Origin: Microbacterium sp. BH-3-3-3
GTDB taxonomy: Bacteria; Actinomycetota; Actinomycetes; Actinomycetales; Microbacteriaceae
Length of the DNA stretch: 64,000 nt
Assembly: GCF_007679045.1 (NCBI RefSeq)
Contig: NZ_VEFS01000002.1
Span: 434,001-498,000 of the forward strand
Direction of reading: 5' to 3'
Shown here: positions 47,025 through 55,169 of the stretch, piece by piece
Layout: every line of letters begins with the position of its first letter
Position numbering within the stretch: the stretch's first letter is position 1
Position numbers and translations under genes: made by a program
Notes under the pieces: generated by a model
What the model was told of the DNA's origin: nothing
The model's input: the letters and a program-made list of their open reading frames with translations, nothing else
The model's database searches: none

Positions 47025-48008
47025 ATGTCGATTCCCTCCCTCCCCGCTCCGTCCGTCGTCGACGCGACGGACGCGGATCGCGACGACGCGGCGCTGGCGT
47101 TCCTCCGCCCGTTCCTCGACGACCCCACTGTCACCGATCTCTTCGTCAACGGCGAACGGGGCCTCTTCGTCGACCGCGGAGACGGCATCGTCCGCGTGCC
47201 GTCGTGGCGGGCCAGCGAGGCGGAGGTGCGACGACTCGCCGTCCGCCTCATCGCGCGCGGAGGGCGGCACCTCGACGACGCCTCTCCCTGCGTCGATGTG
47301 AGGTGGGCGCGAGGGGTGCGCGTGCACGCGGTGCTCGCGCCCGTCGCCGCGACCGGGACGTGCATCTCGGTGCGCGTGCCGGTGTGGTCCGCACCCGACA
47401 TGGCGAGGCTCGAAGGTGCCGGCATGTTCGACGCCGCGCAGAGGGGCCGGCTCGAGGGACTCGTCGCTCGGCGCGACAACCTGCTGATCGTCGGCGCGAC
47501 GGGGGCCGGGAAGACCACTCTCCTCGCCGCTCTCCTGGGCTGCGTCGCCGACACCGAACGGATCGTGACGATCGAGGAGGTCGCCGAGCTGCGACCAGCG
47601 CACCCCCATCACGTCGCTCTCGAAGCGCGCCAGGCCAACATCGAAGGCGTCGGAGGCATCCCCGTGTCGCGTCTCGTGCGCGAGGCGCTGCGCATGAGGC
47701 CCGACCGGCTCGTGATCGGCGAGGTGCGCGGCGAAGAGGTGCGCGAGCTGCTGCTCGCGTTGAACACCGGCCACGACGGGGGAGCCGGGACGCTCCATGC
47801 CAACAGCCTCGTCGACGTCGCGCCCCGGCTCGAGGCCCTGGGCGCTCTCGCGGGGATGGATGCCGGGGCGGTGGCACGGCAGACGGCGGGGGCGATTGCG
47901 GCGATCGTGCACGTGGAGCGTGTCGCCGGGCGCCGCCGTGTCGCGGCATGGGGGCGACCCGCGATTCGCGACGGTCGACTGCTGATCGAGGCGCGGGAGT
48001 GGGAGTGA
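47025..48008 (+). CDS. tadA: Tad/Flp pilus assembly ATPase (TadA/CpaF)
   Basis: 327 residues. N-terminal LRPFLDDPTVTDLFVNGER, then secretion-ATPase motifs: Walker A LIVGATGAGKTTLLAALL, Asp box TIEEVAEL, Walker B RMRPDRLVIGEVRGEEV and the His box NTGHDGGAGTLHANS. It powers assembly of Flp pili. It is shorter than proteobacterial CpaF because the N-terminal domain is reduced. A -10-like TACGGT ends 7 nt before the ATG. The next gene overlaps by 4 nt. Confidence 0.93.
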   Translation: MSIPSLPAPSVVDATDADRDDAALAFLRPFLDDPTVTDLFVNGERGLFVDRGDGIVRVPSWRASEAEVRRLAVRLIARGGRHLDDASPCVDVRWARGVRVHAVLAPVAATGTCISVRVPVWSAPDMARLEGAGMFDAAQRGRLEGLVARRDNLLIVGATGAGKTTLLAALLGCVADTERIVTIEEVAELRPAHPHHVALEARQANIEGVGGIPVSRLVREALRMRPDRLVIGEVRGEEVRELLLALNTGHDGGAGTLHANSLVDVAPRLEALGALAGMDAGAVARQTAGAIAAIVHVERVAGRRRVAAWGRPAIRDGRLLIEAREWE

Positions 48009-48901
48009 CACGGCCCTCCGCCCGTCCGGCCGCGGGCGACGACGACGCGATCGAGACCGTCGCGCGGTTGGCGACGCTCATGGCCGGGGGCGCTGCACCG
48101 GCGGCGGCGTGGTCGCACCTCGCAGCCGGAGGCGGTGCCGTCGTGAACGCCGCAGCGGATGCCGCGCGACGCGGCGTCGACGTCGGACCCGTGCTGGTCG
48201 CCGCGGGCGGCTCGTGGATCGGGGTCGGGGCGATCTGGAGCGTCGCGGTCGAGACCGGAGCTCCCCTTGCCGAGACGCTGCGCGGGGCCGTCGTGGCGCT
48301 GCGCGATGTTTCGGAGGTGTCGGCCGATGTGGCCGTCGCGCTGGCCGAGCCCACCTCGACCGCCCGGCTGCTCGGCTGGTTGCCGGTGCTCGGGGTGCCG
48401 ATGGGGTACGCGATGGGGTTCGACCCCGTGAGCATCCTCGTCACCGATCCCCTCGGACCGCCGTGCCTGGTCATCGGGGGCCTCCTCATGGTCGGGGCGC
48501 GACTCTGGACGAGAGCGCTCGCGCGCCGAGCTCGCCCGGCCGCACGCATTCCGGGTCTGGAGCCCGAGCTGTGGGCCGTCGCGCTGTCGGCGGGAGTGTC
48601 GGTCGACCGCGCGAGCGCGCTTATGGGCGGCCTCGCCGACGTCGGGGAGGACGATCAGGCGACAGCGGCCGTGCAGCGGACGCTCGATCTGGCGACCCGG
48701 GCGGGTGTCCCCGCCGTCGAGCTGCTCCGCGGCGACGCGTGGCTCGCCCGCCACCGCGCGCGCACCGAGGGGCGAACGGCCGCAGCGCGGCTGTCGACGC
48801 GGCTGCTGCTTCCGCTCGCCGTCTGCACCCTCCCCGCGTTCCTCCTCCTCGCCGTCGTTCCGCTGGTGCTCGGCATCGTCCGATCGAACGCCTTCCCCTG
48901 A
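48005..48901 (+). CDS. tadB: Tad pilus inner-membrane platform protein (TadB/TadC, T2SF family)
   Basis: 298 residues from GTG 48005 (GTGA overlap with tadA). The T2SF-type helical domains are seen twice: around residues 15-110 (ATLMAGGAAPAAAWSHLA; SVAVETGAPLAETLRGAVVALRD) and again at 190-260 (LSAGVSVDRASALM; ATRAGVPAVELLRGDAW). They are separated and ended by paired membrane helices. It may therefore stand for both TadB and TadC, since no other platform gene follows before the pilin. It forms the base on which TadA acts. Confidence 0.82.
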   Translation: MTRPSARPAAGDDDAIETVARLATLMAGGAAPAAAWSHLAAGGGAVVNAAADAARRGVDVGPVLVAAGGSWIGVGAIWSVAVETGAPLAETLRGAVVALRDVSEVSADVAVALAEPTSTARLLGWLPVLGVPMGYAMGFDPVSILVTDPLGPPCLVIGGLLMVGARLWTRALARRARPAARIPGLEPELWAVALSAGVSVDRASALMGGLADVGEDDQATAAVQRTLDLATRAGVPAVELLRGDAWLARHRARTEGRTAAARLSTRLLLPLAVCTLPAFLLLAVVPLVLGIVRSNAFP

Positions 48902-48985
48902 CCCGCGATCCCGCGCGACCGCGCCCTCCGCTCGCCGTCGGCCCGCGGAGTCATCCCCTCCCCACCTCTACCCCTGGAGAACGAC

Positions 48986-49147
48986 ATGCCTCTCTTCCCT
49001 CATCGCGACTCGGGTTCTTCCTTGCTCCCGTTTCCCTCCCTCACGTCGGCGCGGGCGGGTGCGCTCTTCCTCGACGAACGGGGGGCGGCGACGGCCGAGT
49101 ACGCGGTCGCCACGATGGCGGCAATTGTCGCATTAGGGCATGCTTAG
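48986..49147 (+). pseudogene. Flp pilin (DUF4244) 5' fragment, interrupted by the integrative element
   Basis: ATG 48986 with TGGAGA upstream. It encodes a normal Flp-type prepilin start with the cleavage motif in RGAATAEYAVATM (Gly33, Glu38, Tyr39). After residue 44 the frame runs across attL into element DNA and stops at 49147, giving a 53-residue product without the rest of the hydrophobic helix. The missing 33 codons are at 57894-57995. Joined at the shared TGGC they give ...EYAVATMAAVAFAGLLVVIM..., a regular DUF4244/Flp helix of a 77-residue protein. Confidence 0.9.
49116..49119. other. attL core of the integrative element
   Basis: TGGC shared with attR (57892-57895). Left of it is pilin coding sequence (GTCGCCACGA). 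Right of it is element DNA, GGCAATTGTCGCATTAGGG, which forms an imperfect inverted repeat with the element sequence before attR. Confidence 0.75.
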
Positions 49148-49150
49148 GTC

Positions 49151-50650
49151 ATGACCCCGAAGTCGCAGACCCGCGCCGCGATCTACGCCCGTCAGTCGGT
49201 CGCCGCTGACGAGCTCCTCGCCGATCAGATCGCGCGATGCCGCGACCTGGCATCGGCCAAGGGCTTCGACGTCGTCGAGGTCTACAGCGACAACAACGTG
49301 AGCGGCTACAAAGCGCGCGAGGCGGGCACCGCCTTCTCCCGGATGCTGGAGGATGCGCGCGCCGGTCGCTTCGACGTGCTCATCGTGCGCAAGCTCGACC
49401 GCCTCGGGCGATCCCTCGCGGCCCTCGAGGCATTCGCGGCCGCTCGAGTCGCTGTGGTGACGATCGACGAGAACATCGACCTCACGACGGTCAACGGGCG
49501 ACTCATGGCGAACCTTCTCACCTCCGTCGCCCGCGCCGAGGTCGAGATCAAGGCCGAGCGACGGGTGAACGCGAACAACGCGCGACGTGCCCGCGAGAGC
49601 GGCGGCATCCCGACCTCGGGTCGCGTGCCCTACGGCTACCGATGGGTCCCGACGAAGGACCGCGGCGACGGCGACGCCTACGTCATCGACGGCCCAAAGG
49701 GCGAGCCGGGAACGCCGGCCGAACGCGACAATGACCGCGCCGCCGACGTGCGAGAGATCTACAGCGCGTTTCTCGCGGGGGTCGCCCTCGGCTCGATCGC
49801 ACGCGACCTCAACGCACGAGGGCGACGGACCGTCCCCACCAAGAGTCACCCCGAGGGCGTGCCGTTCACCCCGACAACGCTGCGCCGGATGCTCATGTCT
49901 CCCTACTACTGCGCTCGAATGCCGCTCGAGGCCGCGGAGAAGTACGACCAGCGCGCCCTCACCCGCGGCACGACAACGCCGGGGCGCTGGGAGCCAATCG
50001 TCAGCGTCGAAGAGTGGGAGGCCGCGAAGGCGCGACTCGAGCACCCCGAGCGCAAGACGTCCCCCGGCCCCTCCCGTCGCTGGCTCCTGTCAGGCATCGC
50101 AGTGTGCGGCGTGTGCCGCATGCCGATCCGCGCCGGCGGCGGCGAGAAGGGCGTGCACAGCTACCGGTGCGGCTCAATGGCTCACTTCATGCGACGAGGC
50201 GACCCTCTCGACCGCTTCGTCGAACGCGTCATCGTCGCCCGCCTCGCCCGCCCCGACGCCGTCGACCTCCTCGACGATCGCGAGCGCGGCGACGCCGACG
50301 CCCTCCGCGCCGAGCGCGAGCGCCTCGCGACCGCGATCCGTCAGGCGGGCGACGACGAAATGGACGGGCTGATTGACCGCGCCGAGCGCGTGCGACTCAC
50401 GAAGCGCGCGAACGCCCGCGTCGCCGAGATCGACGAAAAGCTGCGCTCGGGCGCCGACGTCGACGCGCTCGCGGGCATCGTGGGCGCGAGCGACGTACGG
50501 GCAACATGGGACACGCTGAGCCTCGGGCGCAAGCGTGCGATCCTCGAGGCGCTCGCGACCGTCATCGTCCACTCAGTCGGGCAGGGCAACCGCCGGAATA
50601 TGAGCGACGAGGCAATGGCGAAGACCGTCGACTTTGAGTGGCACGACTAG
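49151..50650 (+). CDS. Large serine recombinase (integrase) of the element
   Basis: 499 residues, starting 32 nt inside attL. The resolvase domain (residues 8-150) has the nucleophile Ser16 in IYARQS, with VRKLDRLGRSLAALE and the helix E region SVARAEVEIKAERR. The Recombinase domain (about 160-270; SGRVPYGYRW, PTTLRRMLMSPYYCARM) follows. The zinc ribbon is CGVCRMPIRAGGGEKGVHSY then RCGSMAH. A coiled-coil region (365-430) and C-terminal tail complete a normal large serine integrase. It should catalyse attP x attB integration; excision would need a directionality factor, possibly one of the small element proteins. Confidence 0.95.
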   Translation: MTPKSQTRAAIYARQSVAADELLADQIARCRDLASAKGFDVVEVYSDNNVSGYKAREAGTAFSRMLEDARAGRFDVLIVRKLDRLGRSLAALEAFAAARVAVVTIDENIDLTTVNGRLMANLLTSVARAEVEIKAERRVNANNARRARESGGIPTSGRVPYGYRWVPTKDRGDGDAYVIDGPKGEPGTPAERDNDRAADVREIYSAFLAGVALGSIARDLNARGRRTVPTKSHPEGVPFTPTTLRRMLMSPYYCARMPLEAAEKYDQRALTRGTTTPGRWEPIVSVEEWEAAKARLEHPERKTSPGPSRRWLLSGIAVCGVCRMPIRAGGGEKGVHSYRCGSMAHFMRRGDPLDRFVERVIVARLARPDAVDLLDDRERGDADALRAERERLATAIRQAGDDEMDGLIDRAERVRLTKRANARVAEIDEKLRSGADVDALAGIVGASDVRATWDTLSLGRKRAILEALATVIVHSVGQGNRRNMSDEAMAKTVDFEWHD

Positions 50651-50659
50651 CGGAGCCCT

Positions 50660-51142
50660 CTAGAGATCCCGGTTATTCAACCCCTTGTCCGGGTCATCAA
50701 TGCCGATGCGCGCAAATTCGTTCGTGTTCCGCTCAAGGCTGTCCTCATTGACGCTGTTCTCGCCTTCCACGAGGCGGAGTTCTTCGCGCGCATTCAGACG
50801 GTTCCCGGCCATGATTCGATCGGTTCGCGTTCGCTCCTCGTACTTCCGAGCCTCGACCAGCCTGGGCAGGATCTCCGCCTTCGTGCGAAGAAGCGCGCGA
50901 CGCTCGACCTTGAGCTGCTCGATGTCCACCTTCGTGCTGCGCTCGATAAATCTGTTCTGACGCCGCTGTCCTGGGGCCGCGAGCAGAACCAGAACCAGGC
51001 CGACCGCGGTCACGGCGAACCCGGCGACGGTCATGGCGTCCCCGATTGCTCGGTTCTCCACGAATGCAGGAATGCCGGCTAGCGCCGCGACGGCCAGCCC
51101 TAGTCCAAGTACCGACAGGGCGACAGTCATTCGGGTCGTCAT
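50660..51142 (-). CDS. Two-helix membrane protein with cytoplasmic coiled coil (element cargo)
   Basis: 160 residues, convergent with the recombinase gene. Two membrane helices (residues 5-25 and 35-56) form a hairpin, followed by RQNRFIERSTKVDIEQLKV and a charged helical region with many Arg/Glu, probably a coiled coil on the cytoplasmic side. The tail is NTNEFARIGIDDPDKGLNN. I do not recognise the family. Its membrane-plus-coiled-coil plan and position at the element edge are seen in cargo such as exclusion or defence proteins, but nothing specific supports that here. Confidence 0.7.
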   Translation of the reverse strand: MTTRMTVALSVLGLGLAVAALAGIPAFVENRAIGDAMTVAGFAVTAVGLVLVLLAAPGQRRQNRFIERSTKVDIEQLKVERRALLRTKAEILPRLVEARKYEERTRTDRIMAGNRLNAREELRLVEGENSVNEDSLERNTNEFARIGIDDPDKGLNNRDL

Positions 51143-51194
51143 GTCGCGATCGTATCGACGTCGCCGGTGCGCGAGTCGCCGCTAGCCTCGGCTG

Positions 51195-51665
51195 ATGATC
51201 TCTCGCTTCGCGTCTCCTGGCGACGACTACCTGCGACGGATCGGTGAGCTCGCCTACGCGGTGTCCTCGCTCGAGTGGACCGTCCTCGGCGACCTTTACC
51301 GGCTTCGCGCCTGTGTACCGGACAGTCTCACCGCGGGCCACCTCGCAGGGCAGACCACCGGAACGATTGCATCGCGACTGCTCGACGCGTCGAAGCGGAT
51401 CAGTGAGGCAGAGGTCGCCGCCTTCATCCGTGCCGGCGGCGAGGCCTTGTCCGAGGCGGCGACGCTCCGGAACGCCGTTCTGCACGCCCGCCCCGCGACG
51501 ATCGACGATGAGCAGCGCCTCTACCGCTGGCGCCTGGGTAGTAAGCCCGAGGCCTTCGCGATCAGCGACGAATGGCTCGATAACACGCTGCTTACCATCG
51601 CCAAGCTGTCGCATTCGGTGGACGCCGCTCGTCTTAGCTTCGACGACTATCCGCATCCCGGATAA
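51195..51665 (+). CDS. HEPN-like hypothetical protein (element cargo)
   Basis: 156 residues, mostly helical. The central motif AATLRNAVLHARPAT contains R92-N-x3-H97, the Rx4H motif with Asn after Arg that marks the catalytic helix of HEPN RNases. Upstream helices (LRRIGELAYAVSSLEWTVLG) fit a four-helix bundle. No adjacent nucleotidyltransferase is present, so it is not an obvious MNT-HEPN pair. ATG 51195 lies exactly 6 nt after TAGCCT (51183-51188), so the message is probably leaderless. RNase activity is inferred from the motif only. Confidence 0.65.
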   Translation: MISRFASPGDDYLRRIGELAYAVSSLEWTVLGDLYRLRACVPDSLTAGHLAGQTTGTIASRLLDASKRISEAEVAAFIRAGGEALSEAATLRNAVLHARPATIDDEQRLYRWRLGSKPEAFAISDEWLDNTLLTIAKLSHSVDAARLSFDDYPHPG

Positions 51666-51893
51666 GACGCTCCCGGCACGCAACTACTCAGTCGGGTACG
51701 CCCGGATAGCGACAGCGGGCGCCGTTGCTTACTCGGCGTATCCGAGCGACGTTATGCACGTTCTCAACTACTCAGCCTTGCGCGGCGACGTTGTGGCGCT
51801 GCGCCCTCTGCCGCTGGCGACGGAAGTGACCGGCGACCCCTAACTCTGATCGCGTGCGAGACATAGGCGACGGGCCGACTCCGACTCCTCACT
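51666..51893. other. Non-coding interval left of the iteron array
   Basis: No credible gene. An 11-bp direct repeat CAACTACTCAG occurs at 51681-51691 and 51765-51775. With the iterons, promoter and the stretch to 52275 it makes a 610-bp gene-free region, the only one of that size in the element. Confidence 0.5.
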
Positions 51894-52090
51894 CTGTCCA
51901 GATTTGCGACTTGGACAGACTTCGCGGCCGACCGGCTGTCCAGGTTGTCCAGGTCGACAGGCGACGGCATTGATCCGCGTCATTCCGCGGGTATTCCGTA
52001 GTTCGTCCAAGTTGTCCAGATCGTCCAAGCTGTCCGTCCAGGACAGGCCCCCCTATAGGGGCCTGGGATCTGGACAAGCCGCTGGACACG
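51894..52090. repeat. TGTCCA iteron array, probable origin of replication of the element
   Basis: About ten copies of a 9-bp unit of type TTGTCCAGG/TCGTCCAAG. Four lie head to tail at 52003, 52012, 52021 and 52030 in exact 9-bp phase, two at 51936 and 51945, and others singly at 51894. Inverted copies are at 51911, 52070 and 52082. A GGCCCCCCTATAGGGGCC hairpin (52047-52064) sits among them. Phased short repeats beside a replication-type ATPase gene are what iteron origins look like. A pure regulatory array is the alternative. Confidence 0.72.
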
Positions 52091-52170
52091 GCAGGGTGCA
52101 GAGAAGAGTGATGACCATTCGCCAAGAACTCAGATACTCAGTGAAACTCCCGGTCAGAGGACTATTTCGT

Positions 52171-52199
52171 TTGACATATGTCGGACCGGGCCCTACAGT
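52171..52199 (+). promoter_or_regulatory. Consensus promoter of the element operon
   Basis: TTGACA (52171-52176), 17 bp, TACAGT (52194-52199), close to the consensus and the best -35 I noticed in the window. It points at the operon starting at 52276. A hairpin with arms CCGCAGGGGA/TCCCCGGCGG type lies in the leader (52224-52248). Confidence 0.75.
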
Positions 52200-52275
52200 C
52201 ATAACTGTCAGCTACAACGAAACGCCGCAGGGGAACGTCCCCGGCGGATGACGCTCCCTTCTCGGAAGGACGAGC

Positions 52276-52416
52276 ATGGTAGTTGACACGAAAGCGGAGA
52301 GCGCCACCCCGGAGGGGGACGTTGCCTCCCGCATCGCCAGCGCCGCGCCGCCTCTCAGCGATTCGTCGCGTGCTCGCCTCGCTCTTCTCCTTCGCCCCTC
52401 GGCGGCGCTGCGATGA
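52276..52416 (+). CDS. Small element protein, first gene of the operon
   Basis: 46 residues, with GGAAGGA before ATG 52276. The C-terminal half SSRARLALLLRPSAALR is an amphipathic basic helix. The stop overlaps the start of the next gene (ATGA). It is not recognised. Small basic proteins at the start of such operons can be regulators or excision factors, which would need testing. Confidence 0.6.
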   Translation: MVVDTKAESATPEGDVASRIASAAPPLSDSSRARLALLLRPSAALR

Positions 52417-52880
52417 GCGGGCAGATCGATCCGCGACAGAGCGCCGCCGGTCGCCGCGGAATGGAGAGCCGATGGGCTGCGCACCGCGAGGCGCGTCTCG
52501 CCGCAGGACTTCCCGCCACAGTGCGGGAAGAGCAGGGGCGCAAGCCGGACCGCTTCTCCGACCCTGACGTCGAGGCGGTCTGGCTCGAGCGCGCCGACGC
52601 CGCCGACGTCATCCCCGAGGGATCTACCTCCACGCAGCGCCGACGCATCGCCTTTCGCTACGCGCAGGCCGTCACCGCTCAGACCTCGCAGCGCGCGGCC
52701 CAGAAGCTCACCACGCCGCCCACGTCGACCGAGGAGCGCCTCGCGTACTACGAGGCTGAGATCGTCCGTCTCACGGCCGCTGAGCGCGTCGCACGCCGCC
52801 ACGCCGACGAGCACCAGCGTCAGCGCGAGCAGGCCGAGGCGATCGTCGCCGACATCGTCTTTCGCGAGGGTCGCGCATGA
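52413..52880 (+). CDS. Hypothetical element protein with C-terminal coiled coil
   Basis: 155 residues. A basic N-terminus (RQSAAGRRGMESRWAAHREA) is followed by DRFSDPDVEAVWLERADAAD and a C-terminal helix with heptad-like charge pattern (TEERLAYYEAEIVRLTAAER). It overlaps both neighbours by 4 nt (ATGA). Unrecognised; place directly before the replication ATPase suggests a replication accessory. Confidence 0.7.
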   Translation: MSGQIDPRQSAAGRRGMESRWAAHREARLAAGLPATVREEQGRKPDRFSDPDVEAVWLERADAADVIPEGSTSTQRRRIAFRYAQAVTAQTSQRAAQKLTTPPTSTEERLAYYEAEIVRLTAAERVARRHADEHQRQREQAEAIVADIVFREGRA

Positions 52881-54253
52881 GTCTTGTCCCGCGGTCGCGA
52901 TCTGACGTCGAGGCGGACTTCTCCGTCATCCTCGACGGCATCCGGCGCACGGAAGACCCTGCGCGTATCGAGGCCGCGGCCCACGCGGCGGCGATGCGTG
53001 TCCCAAGCGAGTACATCGTCGAGCGTGAGGTCTGCCGACGCATCGTCGATGCGGCGCCCGAGATGGAGGGCGACGAGCTTCGCGCGGCGAAGAAGGCCGC
53101 GAAGCGCGGGTATCGACACGGCGCCCTCTCCCGCGCGATCCGCCCCCTCGAGACTCCGAGCAAGTTGCTCGAGGCGCTCGAATACCAGGGGCGGAAGAAC
53201 CGTGAGCGCGAGCGTCGTCAGATCGCCCGCGAGCTCAATGACGAGGGCAACGATCGACCGCCGGTCGCGAGCGCCATGCTCGACTACGCCGCACTCATGG
53301 ATCGCCCGCCGCTTCATCCCCTCGTGCCGGACGTGCTCAATCTCGACACCGTCGCGATGCTCTACGCACCGCCCGCCACCTTCAAGACGTTCCTTGCCCT
53401 GTGGCTCGCCGCGTGCGTCGCCCTCGGCCACTCATGGGCGGGGCGCCCCGTCGATCAGGGACCGGTCCTCTACATCGCCGCCGAAGGTGTCGCGGGCATC
53501 CAGAAGCGCGTCGCGGCTCTGGCCTGGCAACTCAACGGCGGCAAGCCGATCCCCGACTTCTTCATCTACCCCGAGCCGGTCAACCTCACGAGCGATGCCG
53601 ACGTGGCCGAACTCACCGAGCTCGTCCGCGAGCGTGGCTTCCGCTTCGTCATCCTCGACACGCTCGTCAAGGTCGCAGGCGGCGCCGAGGAGAACGACAA
53701 CACGGCCATGACTCGGGTGACGAATGCCGCCGAGCAGATCAAGCGCGCCGGCGAGGGCAAGACGAGCGTCCTCCTCGTCCACCACTCCGGCAAGTCCGGC
53801 GACTACCGAGGCGCCAGTGCACTCGAGGGCAACGTCGACACCGTCCTCAAGCTGGCCGGCGAGGCGGGGATGCTGACGCTCACGGCCGTCAAGCAGAAGG
53901 ACGGCACCGACGGCGAGATCGCGCAGCTCCGCGCCGAGCGCATCGAGGAGCACGACACCCTCGTCCTCAAGGCAGTCGCCCCCGGCGAGGGCAGCCCTTC
54001 CGGCAAGCAGGCCGCTCGCCTCGAGGAGACCTTGGCGCACTTCACTCGCGCCTACGGATCGACGGGCATCACCCGCTCCGAGTTCGTTCAGAACCTCGTC
54101 GAGTGGGAGGTCGGCAGTCGAAGCGCCGCGCAGACCTACGTCGGCGACCTCATCAACGCGGGACGACTCAAGTCCACGCGCAAGGGCCAGGGCACCTGGC
54201 TGACCCTCCCCACCGTCAAGACGTTCCCCCTCAACAAAGGAGATGAAGCATGA
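52877..54253 (+). CDS. RecA-fold replication ATPase (AAA_25 / RepA-like helicase)
   Basis: 458 residues. An N-terminal helical domain (1-140) is followed by a RecA-type core. The Walker A region is AMLYAPPATFKTFLALWLA (Lys170), a proline-rich variant seen in phage and plasmid AAA_25 proteins. IAAEGVAGIQKRV follows, Walker B is FVILDTLVKV (Asp261), and VLLVHHSGKSGDYRGASALE is the downstream sensor. A C-terminal winged-helix-like part (SEFVQNLVEWEVGSRSAAQTY) may bind DNA. This is the RSF1010 RepA/DnaB-like group of helicase ATPases on mobile replicons. With the iterons upstream it is the likely replication protein of the element. Confidence 0.82.
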   Translation: MSLVPRSRSDVEADFSVILDGIRRTEDPARIEAAAHAAAMRVPSEYIVEREVCRRIVDAAPEMEGDELRAAKKAAKRGYRHGALSRAIRPLETPSKLLEALEYQGRKNRERERRQIARELNDEGNDRPPVASAMLDYAALMDRPPLHPLVPDVLNLDTVAMLYAPPATFKTFLALWLAACVALGHSWAGRPVDQGPVLYIAAEGVAGIQKRVAALAWQLNGGKPIPDFFIYPEPVNLTSDADVAELTELVRERGFRFVILDTLVKVAGGAEENDNTAMTRVTNAAEQIKRAGEGKTSVLLVHHSGKSGDYRGASALEGNVDTVLKLAGEAGMLTLTAVKQKDGTDGEIAQLRAERIEEHDTLVLKAVAPGEGSPSGKQAARLEETLAHFTRAYGSTGITRSEFVQNLVEWEVGSRSAAQTYVGDLINAGRLKSTRKGQGTWLTLPTVKTFPLNKGDEA

Positions 54254-54972
54254 CCACCACCAGCATGAGCATTGAGTCCGTCGGCTACAGCGCCGCCTCG
54301 GGCGCCGGATTCACGACGACGCTCGTCGTCCGCGGCACCGGAGTACCTGCGATCGAGAAGGCGCTTGCCGCCTTCGACAAGGCCCTCGACGCCGACGCCG
54401 AGATCAAGCGCAAGCTCGCATCGGCCCGCACGATGCTCGAGCGTTTCGACGAGCTCGCCAACGCCGAGGCGATCATCGCGGGCGCCACCGGCGGCAAGGT
54501 CGACCCGGCGGAGGTGCGCTCGCGGAAGGTCGCGGCGACTCAGGCCGTCGAGGATCTCGAACTCGAAGCGGCCTCGACGGGCAGCTACCTCACGACCGCT
54601 CGCAGTGAGTACATGGCGGCGGTGCGTGAGAACCTCGAGGCGCTGCGCAAGGCCGCACGAGACGAAGCCGCCGATTGCTCGCTGCGCCTGTCGACCGCGC
54701 TCGAGATGACCCGCAATGCGTCGGCTCGCCTCGACGCCGTCGTCTCCCTGTTCGCCGGCTCCGCCGAGATCGCAAACGGCATGGCCATTCCGGCGCACGT
54801 CGCCCCGAAGACGGCGGCCGACGATCTCAACGACGGCGGCTATCCGAACGTGATCGCGAGCCTCGCCGCTGACGAGCTCGAGCACTCTCTCGGCTGGCTG
54901 TCGCGTTGGATCACCCGCGCGGATGAGCAGGCCGCCGAGCGCAAGGCCGCGGCGAAGGAGAAGGCCGCTTGA
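54250..54972 (+). CDS. Hypothetical element protein, helical
   Basis: 240 residues, with AAAGGAGA ahead of the ATG. After a short beta part (SAASGAGFTTTLVVRG) it is nearly all helical with Ala/Glu/Lys/Arg composition (KALAAFDKALDADAEIKRKL, SEYMAAVRENLEALRKAARD). It ends in a basic Ala/Lys tail. It overlaps both neighbours. Not recognised; possibly a structural or DNA-associated accessory. Confidence 0.7.
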   Translation: MTTTSMSIESVGYSAASGAGFTTTLVVRGTGVPAIEKALAAFDKALDADAEIKRKLASARTMLERFDELANAEAIIAGATGGKVDPAEVRSRKVAATQAVEDLELEAASTGSYLTTARSEYMAAVRENLEALRKAARDEAADCSLRLSTALEMTRNASARLDAVVSLFAGSAEIANGMAIPAHVAPKTAADDLNDGGYPNVIASLAADELEHSLGWLSRWITRADEQAAERKAAAKEKAA

Positions 54973-55169
54973 GCACGTCGGTCGATCGAGACTTCGGCGC
55001 ACCGGATGACCGGACGTGGACGCTCGCCGAGCTCTTCGACGAGATCACCCGGTGCGCGGTCGACGCGATCGAGCACCGAGACGGGGATACCGTCGCAGTC
55101 CTCGGCGTAATGCTCGAGGTCGCCCGCATCCGCTCGACCATGACCGAAGCGGCCGAGGGCACATCGTGA
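54969..55169 (+). CDS. Small element protein
   Basis: 66 residues from a TTG start overlapping the previous stop (TTGA), with AAGGAGAAGG as ribosome-binding site. Acidic (WTLAELFDEITRCAVDAIEHRD) and helical. Unrecognised. The TTG start is supported by the unbroken chain of 4-nt overlaps in this operon. Confidence 0.6.
   Translation: MSTSVDRDFGAPDDRTWTLAELFDEITRCAVDAIEHRDGDTVAVLGVMLEVARIRSTMTEAAEGTS

Noticed and set aside
51894..52090. Possible CRISPR array in the repeat region
   Set aside because: Repeats are 9 bp, in direct head-to-tail contact and in both orientations, without spacers or cas genes.
51889..52125. Short minus-strand open frames through the TGTCCA repeats
   Set aside because: They translate the repeats into monotonous peptides (GQLGRSGQLGRT). 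The phased DNA repeat explains the open frame.
52111..52251. A 46-residue open frame just before the element operon
   Set aside because: It contains the near-consensus promoter TTGACA-17-TACAGT and a leader hairpin, and has no Shine-Dalgarno; read as regulatory DNA instead.
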